From assembly GCF_027921745.1 (NCBI RefSeq), contig NC_079238.1, positions 4,712,001-4,776,000 on the forward strand: DNA of 64,000 nt, written 5' to 3'. The DNA comes from Schizosaccharomyces osmophilus (taxonomy: Eukaryota > Ascomycota > Schizosaccharomycetes > Schizosaccharomycetales > Schizosaccharomycetaceae). Shown one piece after another: positions 1 to 10,152 of this stretch (position 1 is its first letter; each line of letters opens with the position of its first letter). The notes beneath the pieces were generated by a model. The model did no database searches, was not told the DNA's origin, and saw only the letters and a program-made list of their open reading frames with translations. The position numbers were made by a program, and so were the translations under genes.

Positions 1-420
1 TATTTTGTACCAGAGGGCTATACCCCATTACTTGTTCCCATGTCTCAGACCTACCGGTTTGAAAGCTATGGTTTAGCACAGACTCCACAATTGACATCTT
101 ATAAACTGGATAACTGCAGAGTACCGGGATACATAATGAAGAACATACGAAAGCAAAACATGCCTGCAAGAGCACCGCGACCACCGAATGCCTTCATTCT
201 ATACCGTAAAGAAAAGCAATCATTACTATCCGAAACCAATCCTGGTATGACTAATGCTGAGGTTTCTAAATTGGTTGGTCAGCTCTGGAAAGAGGAATCA
301 AATGAAGTGAAGTTGAAGTACTTTAAGATGTCAGAATGTTATAAAACCGAACACGAAAAACTGTATCCAAACTACAAATATCAACCAAGAACGAGGAAGT
401 CTAAGAATTATTTAAAGTAA
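1..420 (+). CDS. mat-Mc: Mating-type M-specific HMG-box protein Mc, 5' end outside window
   Basis: Sex-determining transcription factor of M cells: a Sox/MATA_HMG-class protein that binds DNA with Ste11 and turns on M-specific genes in the nucleus. The reading frame is open from the first base of the window, and the residues before the first ATG (YFVPEGYTPLLVP) resemble the middle of S. pombe Mc. The ATG at 40 is therefore internal and the gene starts upstream of the window. The HMG box is clear: RPPNAFILYRKEK, then VSKLVGQLWK and VKLKYFKMSE, followed by a basic tail (YKYQPRTRKSKNYLK) and a TAA at 418-420. The gene runs toward the inverted repeat at 765-827. Whether this copy is the expressed mat1 or a silent cassette cannot be told, because the centromere-side border is missing. 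Confidence 0.92.
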   Translation, partial: YFVPEGYTPLLVPMSQTYRFESYGLAQTPQLTSYKLDNCRVPGYIMKNIRKQNMPARAPRPPNAFILYRKEKQSLLSETNPGMTNAEVSKLVGQLWKEESNEVKLKYFKMSECYKTEHEKLYPNYKYQPRTRKSKNYLK

Positions 421-764
421 TAGTTTTAATATATTTAATTTATTGATGGTCATTAATTCCTATGAGTGCCTGTAATCCTAGTATTCCCAGTAGTCCAAAT
501 GAGCAGAGCATACTTACCCGGTAAATTGGTACGGCTGTAAAGTTTTGTGCGACAATGGATAGCGATTATCTAATAAAATTATATTACATCTATTAAAGGT
601 TTAATTAGCGAATAATGATTCAGGTGACATTTTAGTAGGCGTCAGTAGTCAGGTCATGTCCGACCTAGGAGCGATATAGTTCATACATGTCAAAATACAT
701 GCGATTGAGTGCCCCAATTCTATTAAAACATGCTGTCTTTTTCTTTCCGTTGATATTCTCCAAT

Positions 765-827
765 ATTTTTTTTTCGGAAAACAAATGTATAGGCTTTCTC
801 TATTGTTTTATGTCGTTCGTTTCCATG
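765..827 (+). repeat. Inverted repeat arm A, candidate H1 homology box of the M cassette
   Basis: 63 bp beginning with a run of nine T and ending TTTCCATG. It is identical, base for base, to the reverse complement of 1422-1484. It lies 344 bp past the Mc stop, where the H1 box sits in S. pombe cassettes (H1 is about 59 bp there and serves as the invading homology in switching). Naming it H1 is an inference from length, position and presence at the matching edge of both cassettes. Confidence 0.85.
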
Positions 828-830
828 GGC

Positions 831-857
831 AATGTTGCAAAAACGCCGAATGTTGCA
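831..857 (+). repeat. Two copies of AATGTTGCA beside arm A
   Basis: AATGTTGCA occurs at 831-839 and 849-857, an 18-bp period, starting four bases outside the M-side repeat arm. No equivalent follows the P-side arm. In S. pombe a Sap1-binding element (SAS1) lies just beyond the H1 box of mat1 only. Calling this SAS1-like is speculative. Confidence 0.4.
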
Positions 858-1202
858 TAACCATTTTTACAGCCTTTTGAATACGTTAATAGTAGTACTA
901 TGGTAGTTTTAGAGCTCGTGTATTGTCCGTATATCGTTTTTTATGGTAGGGTGAAATTTAATTATGTCGAAAACCATAGTATTCAGCAGTTTTTTTTGCA
1001 TTTTTGTTTAATTTATACTTTTTATTAATCATATAAAATTATTCAAGTCGGTTTCTTACTAAAAAAAAGTTAATCAATTAATAACTCGGCACCTAGCGGT
1101 TTTCTAAATATCAAACAAATTTTATAAGAAATAAAAAATTAGTCTTATTACAAATAAATTAGTTTAAGCTTGATTGGTTTTGATTTGAAAAAGCAAATAA
1201 AT

Positions 1203-1227
1203 TGAAGATAGTTTCGAACTATCTTCA
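1203..1227. repeat. Near-perfect hairpin between the cassettes
   Basis: An 11-bp stem, TGAAGATAGTT paired with AACTATCTTCA, encloses a 3-nt TCG loop. It sits between the two inverted H1-like arms. It is followed by AGTGACTTG rather than a T-run, so it is not an obvious terminator. No role is assigned. Confidence 0.6.
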
Positions 1228-1421
1228 GTGACTTGAATGGCAGAATTCCATGTGCACACGTCTAAAAAAGCATTTTTAATTAAAAGAACATAAAATTAGA
1301 AACTATTTTGTAATACTTTATGGTCCTAAAGCTTACATACTGGGTCTCTGCGAACTCAGAAACATTTTCTGCAACATGAAGGGGAAAGCAGCTTAAAACA
1401 AAAGCAATAGACAATTAAATA

Positions 1422-1484
1422 CATGGAAACGAACGACATAAAACAATAGAGAAAGCCTATACATTTGTTTTCCGAAAAAAAAAT
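1422..1484 (-). repeat. Inverted repeat arm B, candidate H1 homology box of the P cassette
   Basis: 63 bp starting CATGGAAACG and ending with nine A and a T. It is the exact reverse complement of 765-827. It lies 139 bp from the Pi stop codon, so both cassettes present the same box at the edge where Mc and Pi end. The arms are 594 bp apart and point toward each other. Confidence 0.85.
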
Positions 1485-1623
1485 TTATGAATTCCAAACA
1501 CGCAAAAAATTGAACGGGACCTACTGATAGAAATGGCTTAATAGAACTACTGTATAATTGTATGTACAAAGAAATTGAAAAAAAGTTGTATAGTATTGTC
1601 TATTCCTGCATTATCGGTGCTAG

Positions 1624-2184
1624 TTAGCGTCGTCTATTGGAAAACCAATTACGCAATTGATTTCTCGTTAAACCAGTTTCAAGACACAATTGGTAGTATT
1701 CTGAAGGTGTAGGATATGGATTATCAACATGAAGTAATAGCCAACGCATTAAATGAGCCTTGATACAATCTGCACAGGTATCTCTGGATGTCACTAAGGG
1801 ACGTCCACTCGCGTTACTTATGTGAATGCAGTTCAATACATTTGGTTTGAAAAGTTGAGCTTGTAAACTGAAGTTAAGAGTGTTTCGCGTGACATTTTCG
1901 TGTATTTTAACATTGCAGACGTGTTTAATTGATTCCAATATTTTAAAGCTCTCAAGAATGTACTTAGCAGGGACGTGTTTAACATCAACCAGTAGTCCAT
2001 ACGCGTGTTTCAATTGCTCTAATATAAATCCAAATCTTTCATGATTAATTGTAACAAATTTTCGCAGTAAATTATTTAAAAAAGAGATCAATTCTTTCAT
2101 ATTGACTGTTGTATTAATGCTAACTTTCAGAAGTACACTTCGGTAATCTAAGTTACAGAGAGAACAAAGAAAAGGAGCCACCAT
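1624..2184 (-). CDS. mat-Pi: Mating-type P-specific homeodomain protein Pi
   Basis: P-cassette meiosis regulator (mat-Pi, also called Pm): a TALE-type homeodomain protein that, with the M-side Mi peptide, switches on mei3 in diploids. The 186-aa frame is uninterrupted. The C terminus carries the homeodomain: LMRWLLLHVDNPYPTPSEY, then a helix ending LTRNQLRNWFSNRRR immediately before the stop. WFSNRRR is the recognition helix core. A pair CADC and nearby cysteines precede it. The ATG at 2184 lies 48 bp from the divergent Pc start. A perfect Ste11-type TR box (TTCTTTGTTC) lies on the coding strand at 2162-2171, within the first codons. Confidence 0.93.
   Translation of the reverse strand: MVAPFLCSLCNLDYRSVLLKVSINTTVNMKELISFLNNLLRKFVTINHERFGFILEQLKHAYGLLVDVKHVPAKYILESFKILESIKHVCNVKIHENVTRNTLNFSLQAQLFKPNVLNCIHISNASGRPLVTSRDTCADCIKAHLMRWLLLHVDNPYPTPSEYYQLCLETGLTRNQLRNWFSNRRR
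2162..2171 (-). promoter_or_regulatory. TR-box match (Ste11-type site) at the 5' end of Pi
   Basis: TTCTTTGTTC on the minus strand matches the Ste11 consensus TTCTTTGTTY exactly. It overlaps codons near the Pi start rather than sitting upstream, so it may be coincidental or may serve the divergent Pc/Pi unit. Confidence 0.35.
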
Positions 2185-2232
2185 ACAACTATAAATGGAC
2201 CGCAGAACCCACCAACTTTCTAAATATTTAAA

Positions 2233-2586
2233 ATGAATCCAACATTAAAAAACCCAGTGTTCTTACCGGTTCTAACACCTTCTACTTTATTTAAAACAAG
2301 AAAAAATCGGACGTCTAATCACAACTATAAGAACGGTTTCATCTTATTTCGGAGCAGGATTCACAAGCTTTTAAAATCTTCAGGAGACTGGGGCGGTGTC
2401 TCTGCTAAATGTTCAAATATATGGCGTTCTTTACCTCAAAATGTTAAATCAGCATGGTCACAAACAGCAGAATTAAGTCAGTACCAGGATGTGCGGAAAC
2501 AAATTGCAACGTTAGAAAAAATTATCCTTACCCTCTGGCATAAAGAACACAACAACTATAAACTACATATAAGCACGGTTCAGTAA
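2233..2586 (+). CDS. mat-Pc: Mating-type P-specific protein Pc (MATalpha HMG-like)
   Basis: P-cell identity factor that works with Map1/MADS-box protein to switch on P-specific genes. It is 117 aa, close to the S. pombe Pc length of 118. The diagnostic HMG-like alpha box is visible at residues ~31-75: NGFILFRSRIHKLLKSSG, then VSAKCSNIWRSLPQNVKSAW. The ATG at 2233 follows a short AT-rich gap from Pi, which is transcribed the other way, as expected for a P cassette. The gene points away from the candidate H1 box, so the H2-side border should lie past 2586; no second copy is in the window to prove it. Confidence 0.92.
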   Translation: MNPTLKNPVFLPVLTPSTLFKTRKNRTSNHNYKNGFILFRSRIHKLLKSSGDWGGVSAKCSNIWRSLPQNVKSAWSQTAELSQYQDVRKQIATLEKIILTLWHKEHNNYKLHISTVQ

Positions 2587-2949
2587 ATTTGGAAGGCGTT
2601 TCTGGCTATTAGGTTGGATGCTGTGCATACAGAAAAATTATGTTATTCCAGTCCCTACAATCTAAACTATAAAAGACTTCTAATTGTATATTTATCAAGT
2701 TCTATGAATTGTTATCCGACTTTATTTGGTCCATCTACTTGATGACAAGTTGACAGTCATAGCAGCATACTGTCAGCTCAGATTTTATCCCATTTGTCAT
2801 AATCAATTGAATGCACTATTTATATCTCTCTATATCTTTTTATATATCTTTTTCTACCTTTTGAGCTTCTTTCTCATTCTTGAACCTTTTGAGGCACTTA
2901 CCTGGGAGATTAAATTAAGATATCTGTTTAAGCTTGATTTTTAAAACAG

Positions 2950-2974
2950 GCTCTATCTTTGACGAAGATAGAGC
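2950..2974. repeat. Hairpin, 10-bp stem
   Basis: GCTCTATCTT and AAGATAGAGC pair around a TGACG loop. It is about 370 bp past the Pc stop. The GAAGATAG core resembles the stem of the 1203-1227 hairpin (GAAGATAG), which may be chance in AT-rich DNA. Confidence 0.5.
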
Positions 2975-3007
2975 TTGGTTAATGAGTTTCAGTGAATACT
3001 CCGGTGT

Positions 3008-3040
3008 ATGACGCATTTCAAAGTAACATGACGCATTTCA
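3008..3040 (+). repeat. Tandem pair of ATGACGCATTTCA
   Basis: Two exact 13-bp copies start 20 bp apart, at 3008 and 3028. Each includes TGACGCA, a half-site-like relative of the ATF/CREB element. It lies about 0.4 kb past Pc on the side where the cassette border should be. Confidence 0.55.
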
Positions 3041-5443
3041 GATTTCCTTGTGTGATCAACGACGAGAAAGTAAACAATAAGAATTTAAAGAAAATATGAA
3101 AAATTTAAACGAACTGAAAAACACAAACCAAGGATTTGAAATATAGGTGATTAAGGTTGAACTGAACAGTTGGTCCCTTAAAATATGAATGAAAATAAGT
3201 CCTAGTGCCAAATAATGAACCCGATTGAGCTGAAACTCACGATTTATGACTGCTACCGGAGCTGTATCCGAAAAGCGTTATTGCTGTACGTACTTGGGAA
3301 ACCCGAAATAAAGTAAGTGCGTTTATGAGGGTAAGTCAATAAAATGGTGAAGGGGGGAACGATAAAAATTGAATATCCTAAAGGATTTAAAATGAAACTT
3401 GCAGTGACTTTGTTAAACCCAGCTTAACGAGAGGCAATGCCTATGAAAGATGAAATTTTGCGGATATCATCATAAATAAGGTGTTATATGTGCGCATTCC
3501 CAGTCATTGTTTAGCAGCTAGCTTATTCTCTTTGAGTTTGTAGATTTGTTATCCTTGAACCAACGCTAGATTTACCAAGAAGGTTTATTCCTTGTTTGTA
3601 ATAGGTTTCGATCTTGAGCATATAATCGAAGGTATTTACATGAGCCTTATGAATACTTCTTGTAACCAGTAAGTATGTTCTATATTTTTTTTGTCACATT
3701 TACAAACTTCTAGCTTATCATGTTAACTTATTTGTGATGTATACTCTGGCATATACGTGCATTTCTACCGAAGATAAAAAGTAGATTTTTTTCCCTGTTA
3801 TTTCTGTTCAACCCGTACGCTTGAATTGTGAGTTACACGTGTTAGGTATGCTACTTCATCCACTTGAACGAACCTGCATCTTTTTGCGATTGTAAATTTC
3901 GAACAGGACGTAATCGATCTAAGAACACGAAAATAATAATCTATTTTTATTAATGAAGGCTTCTCTTGGTTGAAAAGGTTTGTAATTTTATCCGGATCTT
4001 TCGATTTTTTCATATTGTTTACATATAATTCAATTTTTGGTTTTCTGATTCGACAGTTTTAGTAATTAATTGAGGAAAGTCTCACATCTGAATAGCAATG
4101 GGCAAAATATGAAGCATTACTAAGGGAAGAGGTATGTATTCCTTTAGAAATAAAAAAAAAAGCTACCCGCATGAGGAAAGTATCCAGTAACGCAATAGCA
4201 AGACAAGTAGCATCCCTTCGTGGGTTTATACGATGATGAATGTAGCAACTTTTTGCTAATCATATGATGATCGCAATTTCCCGGTATTCTTCACATCTAT
4301 TCCTCTATAAAATTTTGAGTGCTAAAAGTTTTGCAAGGTATTAATTTTTGGAGATAACTTTATGAGTTATTGAATTACAGCATAATACGCCCTAACCGTA
4401 AATTCCCGATATGACCAAGGTTGCTTAGTTTCGAATTTGCAATGCCGGAAGAGAAAAGATCATTACTTACGAAAATTAAGACAGAGCAAAATAGTTTTTT
4501 TTTCAAGTCTTGTGCGTAAGCAAAAACCAATTAATGAAGCAGATACATTGTTGTTATCTGAAAAGTGTATTGATTCAACAATATTTCCTGAGTGACTAAA
4601 TTAAATTAGATCGTTTTATTATTACAATTATAAATGCTTTTTAACAAAACTATGACGGCATAAATGAATTAGTCCTTGTTTTTGGCCAGAGTGTTGTGAG
4701 GTACGTAGAGCGCTATCTCTCAATCAGTGAATCATCCGTGCAAGAAAAAAAAATTTCAGCCCTCTAAAAACTATTACTTTTGATTATATTTCAGTACGAT
4801 TTTGAGAGGATAGATTTAACATATCATTGCTAGCATGATGTAGTGAAAACCATGGAAACAGTCATATATTGTCGAATGTAAAAAAATGTTAGAACAAAAA
4901 TTTACGAATACAGTTTTTAGAGCTAATTTAAACGATTACGTCCGAGACGAGACGGTGGAGAATATCTGTAAAGGAACAAAATAATCAGGGTAATACACGA
5001 CGTCGATAAATAAACTTGCCTGCTTGGTTCGGTGAACATGTCGCTTAGAATAAATTAAGGAAACTGGAACAATAAACTAATTGACAGAAAATTTATGGAA
5101 TCTGTATATGCTAGATCAAATCATAAATCACTGCTTACGTACTACTTGGGGTAAAGCAAGTACGCGTACTCAAAGCAACAATGAAAATTTGGGTAGAATA
5201 TAAACATACTTTAAGTTGTGATAGTTATTTCCGCTTGCATTGAGGACCGAATACTGTTCATATTCGCAGTCCATAGCCAAGTTACCAGTCAAGAAAAGTG
5301 TAATTGTATTTATAATATATGACTAACCCTAACAATAGATATTTTGAAATAAAAAAAAATTCAGAGTAATAACTAAATATTTAATGACGCTAAAGATGCT
5401 TCGAACATACATTGATTTTATTGGACTATGTCGAATCTCTTGG

Positions 5444-8400
5444 TGTCACATTACCCATATACGATATTAGTAATATCGTTTTATGATTATTGTATAACAA
5501 TAAGGATTCAGTGAATGTAATGAAGAAACAAAGAAACTGTTTAGACAAAGAGTCGAAAGAAGATAAAGAAAATAGGTTTAGATAAAGACTTTGTTACTAA
5601 TTATATAAATGCGCAAATTAAAATGATGTCTGATCAGATGATGGTCATGAATCAAGAAAGGATGGCCGAAAAAATAAGTAAAATGGAAAATGACGAAGAT
5701 TATATTTATGAAACACCGTTAGACATGATCGAATTGATATCACAGAATTACGGTGCAAAATTCAGTTTATATCTAGATGAAGTCAGAAGAAACATACCAA
5801 AAACATTTACTGGAAAAACAACCAAGCGTTAAGTGATTTCAAAGATGCACTGGTAATGATCTTTACAACAGTACCCCTAGTGTTTCCAACTGATCGCGAA
5901 AAAATCATTTATCTTTATGATAGAGCTGGAGAACATTATCGAAACCAAATTAGGGAGATTGTGAAAAAACCCGGAAAGAATAAAATTTTTAAGTACGTCT
6001 ATGAACAAACCCTTGAAAATGGAATAAGCGATTCCTGGTTTAAAAACATTGCATGAATATTTAGAACAAACACCAAATTTGGATCTTGACTTTCATGATT
6101 ATGAGAAATGGATCAATAGCTTAGACCAAAAACATATTAGGGTCACTATCTTTTTTAGCCTCAAAATGAATCATCGAAGCCTTCTTCTTGATAATCGTTA
6201 TGAAAAAGGAGATATACATCAAGCAAGGGAACAGGCATAGAGAAAGTTTTGGTACACACCACTTCCAAAACCAACGAAATATACACGCCAACACTTTTCA
6301 CCGTCGAAACAGAAAATTTGGAAACCTAATAAGCGCGAACAAATCAAGAACCGGGATGACATCAAAAATGAAGCGAAACCAAAGTTAAATGAAATACTAG
6401 AACCTAATGTCGACTCTAAGAGAAATTGAACCATCCATATAAATTAAATTATATTTGAGAGAGCGAAGGACCAAGTATCAAGGTGATGAATTTTCTCAAT
6501 TTTGTGATTTTGAAATCAAAAATTGCAAAATCAATGCGTTCATAGACACAGGCGGAAATGTGTCAGTAATGAGAGAGGATTGAGTTAAACAGTTTGCAAC
6601 TAAATCTAATAAAGAATATAGAATATTCGAGAGTATAACGGAAGACAAACTCGAAGTTAAAGGAAATTCAACACTATCAGTAAAACTTAACGATGGAACG
6701 TATTACGAAAAGTTTAAAATTACACCAAAGGCACAGAATCCAGTTCTTATCCGATGAACTTATAAAAAGGATATAAGGAAGCAGGAAATCCTTGTTTGAC
6801 TGTGACAAACTCAAGGATTGGAATAATAACCCTGAAGAAACTAAATATAAACTTCATGAAATATTACCGCGTTTCGACAAAGTATTTACACATCCTACAA
6901 ATAATCCGTTACCCGAACACTCAAATAGTGATTTAAGGATCGAACTTACAGACAAATTGCCAAATTATACACCAAAACTAAGGCCTTATACACAAAAGGA
7001 ATACGCAACAAAATACGAAAAGATGCACGAATTATTAAGTCAAGGCCGAATCCGAAAGAGCTCATCAAAATTTATGTGTGCTCCTAAAGTTGTAGCAAAA
7101 AAGGGAACAGATAAATATCTTATGGTTATAAATTACAAACCACTAAACGCGATTACAGAGAGGGATAATTATCCATTACCTAATTTTGAAGAAATCATAA
7201 ATTGGCTTAGCGGAGCCAAAGTCTTCAGTAGAATTAATCTGAAAGAAGCATATCATTTACTTAGAATTCGAAAAGGCGATGAACAAAAGACAGCCTTCAA
7301 GGCACCCTTTGGAGCAATTTAATACAAAGTAATGCCCTTTGGATTAACCACTGCGCCAGCAAATTTTCAAAGGCATATTAACAAAGTACTTTTACCATAC
7401 CTTGGAATTTTTATTATCGTTTATTTGGACGATATTCTGATATTTTCCTCCTCAGAAAAAGAACACGAGGAACATTTACGAAAGGTATTGCAGAAGCTAC
7501 AAGACGCAAATTTATACGCAAATCGAGAGAAATGTACCTTTTTCCAAAAGAAAGTCAAATTCTTAGGTCATATCTTCTCCAACCAAGGACTTGAGATTGA
7601 CCCAGAAAGAATTCAAGCTGTTACAAATTGGCCTGAACCCAATACGTTGCGACGCCTACAATCTTTCTTAGGTTTTGTTAATTATTCCAGACGATTTATG
7701 CCGAATCTTTCAAAATTGGCACGACCGTTATATGATTTAACAAAAAAGAATGTCAAATACAAATGGACCGATCGTCATAAAGAAGCCTTTGTCAACATCA
7801 AGAAAGAGCTAGAAAACGTTTCTATGTTAAAACACTATGATCCAACAAAAGAAACTCGATTAGAAACTGACGCTTCCGACTTTGCCATAGGAGCCATTCT
7901 ATCGCAGAAACAAGAAGACAACGTTTATCATCCAATAGCCTTCTATTCAGAAACATTCACAGATCGTCAATGCATTTGGCCAACATGGGAAAAAGAAGCC
8001 TATGCAATTATTGCTGCTCTCCGAAAATGGTATCATTTCTTAGCTCACACAGAAACACCATTTCAAATATTAACAGATCACAAGAATCTAACATCTATGT
8101 TTACAAAAATTCGCACAGATACTCGTTCCAAAATCAATAGATGGGCAACAGAATTGGAACTATACAATTTCGAAATTCAATATCGACCTGGCCGAAAGAA
8201 TGAACCAGCAGACGCAATCTCGCGTCGTCCAGATTATAAAATCACTGCCATCAATCAACTAAGTGAAGCAAATTATTTAACAAACGTTTTCGATTACGTT
8301 CGCAAAGAATACTCCAATCATAAAAACTTTCAACGAATCCTAAATGGAGACAACGACAATCCGCAATATACAATTATAAACGGCCTCATCATTAATGATA

Positions 8401-10152
8401 AAAGACAAATTATCATCCCAAAAGTTCCACAACTAGTTCAGTTGATATGTTATCAATTCCATGATCATCCTATTTCAGGAGGACATCGAGGAAAATTGTC
8501 CACAACAAATCGCATTCGCGAAAAGTTTTATTGGCAAGGAATGACAAGCGATATCCAAAAGTATGTTAAAAATTGTGATATATGCCAGCACAGTAAAACT
8601 CGAAATCATCAACGCTATGGCCAATTACAACCACTGCCCATTGCAGAAAAACCGTTTCAACATTATTCTATGGATTTTATCGTTGGATTACCAGTATCTC
8701 AAGGTAAAGATGCCATCTTAACAATTGTTGATCGTTTCACCAAAATGGCTTGGTTTCTTCCTTGTAATACAACCACGACCGCAGAACAACTGATTGAAAT
8801 GTTCGAAGATCACATCGTATCGGTATACGGCAATCCAAGAGATATCGTTTCCGACAGAGGACCTGTATTCATTTCTGATAAATGAAAACAATACCTCAAA
8901 GATCATAAAATAACCCTCAAATTATCTTCTGGATATCATCCACAAACGAATGGACAAACTGAGCGTATTAACCAAATAGTAGAAACATATTTACGATGCT
9001 ATATGCATGACAACTTGGAAAATTGGGCTACATATTTGAAGAAAGCACAGTTATGCTATAACTCTGCTGAACATAGCGCTACCAAAGTAAGCCCTGTAAA
9101 GGCCGCATTTGGTATACAACCTATACTAACAGAATGGGATTTGCAATTGATAAACGATCTCGGTACATCATTTTTATCCTCACAAACAGAACCTGTTCAC
9201 GAGATCAGAAACCACATACGAAAAGCAAATGAACGTTATGCAAAATACTATAATCGCAAGACAGAGATACCGCCGATATTCAAATCCGGTGACCAAGTAC
9301 TCATTAAGAATAGTAAAGTGGGATTCTTTCATCAAAACAACAAACTGGAACCAACGTTTGTCGGACCATTCGAAATAAAAAAGAAATTTGCAGAACACAA
9401 CTATACTTTAAATTTTCCTCGTGAAATACGAAGACGATACCCTGCATCATTTCATGTGTCTGAACTCGAACCATACAACGCAGACTCACATGCAAACAAC
9501 TTTCTAGCAAACATAACTATCGACCGTATATTAGACGTCGACAACAACCAAAAGCCTTCGCTTTATTACTGTTTATACCATACGAAACTGTCAAACGACT
9601 ACCTTCGTTCAGTCACTTGGATCCCCACTCACATTGTTCAACAGAAAGCAAATACAAAACTTGTTGAATTTAACCACAGCGCCTCATCTCGATAGAACCG
9701 CAAGGAAAACAAGATCTTTCAATTCAAGGAAGTGAAAGCGTCTTAAGAGAGGAGGTGTCATAACCGGTATACGATATTACTAATATCTTGATACAGGAAA
9801 CACATTGTATTATCAAATACGTTATTACAAAAAGTAAATGTTCATTTTTGCGATTGAAAATTTTAGAAATCTAGAACTAAAGTTATTAAAGAGCTTACTA
9901 ATCCTAGAAAGATATATATACCTCCACTTGAGAGCTCAAATCTTCCAATCTGAAGATTTGACTGATCTAAGTAAATAAATTGTTCATAACACTTTGTTAG
10001 TGAATCAGATCCCTGGGAGCTATTGCTATATAGTCCAAGTAGTACCAAAGCATCCAATTAAAAGTCAAACATACAATTTAATGAATTGTTACTACATACA
10101 TCATTTCCACTGAAAACTTATTTTCATAACAAGTGAGACTCAACCTGTGACA
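5444..10152 (+). mobile_element. Fossil Ty3/gypsy LTR retroelement (Tf-like, chromodomain type), broken
   Basis: A degraded copy oriented with the + strand. The right LTR is proposed at 9756-10152: it begins TGTCA after a purine tract (AGAGAGGAGG at 9746-9755) and ends TGACA. The left end at 5444 also begins TGTCA, and its first ~40 bases match the right LTR start (TATACGATATTA), but the rest of the left LTR is much reduced. Recognisable parts in order are: gag-like region ~5.6-6.4 kb, protease-like ~6.5-6.8 kb, reverse transcriptase ~6.8-7.8 kb (YLDD), RNase H ~7.8-8.2 kb (TDAS), integrase ~8.4-9.4 kb (zinc-binding HHCC region and catalytic core), and a chromodomain-like C terminus to ~9.7 kb. 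It carries perhaps half a dozen or more breaks, so it is inactive. No matching target duplication is evident. Age is moderate: most domains still read clearly. Confidence 0.88.
9756..10152 (+). repeat. Right LTR of the retroelement fossil (proposed limits)
   Basis: It opens TGTCATAACCGG and closes TGACA, giving the 5-bp terminal inverted repeat typical of Tf-family LTRs, for a length of 397 bp. The start is well placed by the purine tract before it. The end rests only on the inverted TGACA and the expected LTR size. Confidence 0.55.

Larger units (their letters stand above)
421..1623. other. Spacer between facing M and P cassettes
   Basis: No protein gene is visible. This 1.2 kb joins the 3' end of Mc to the 3' end of Pi. 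It contains the two arms of a 63-bp perfect inverted repeat, a pair of 9-bp direct repeats just outside the M-side arm, and a 25-nt hairpin near 1203-1227. The rest is AT-rich with poly-A and poly-T runs. Confidence 0.8.
2587..5443. other. Gene-free AT-rich region right of the P cassette
   Basis: No supported gene; the short open frames here are AT-rich and lack protein features. Visible structures are a 10-bp-stem hairpin at 2950-2974 (GCTCTATCTT/AAGATAGAGC), a 13-bp direct repeat ATGACGCATTTCA at 3008-3020 and 3028-3040, and one copy (2938-2953) of a 16-mer seen again at 10585. The stretch probably includes the unknown left border (H2 side) of the P cassette and part of the silent region. 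Confidence 0.7.

Noticed and set aside
2726-2944. 72-codon frame beyond Pc
   Set aside because: Composition is Leu/Phe/Tyr-rich from AT-rich DNA, with no ATG in good context and no family resemblance.
9863-10057. 64-codon minus-strand frame in the right LTR
   Set aside because: Falls inside the proposed LTR and has no protein character.
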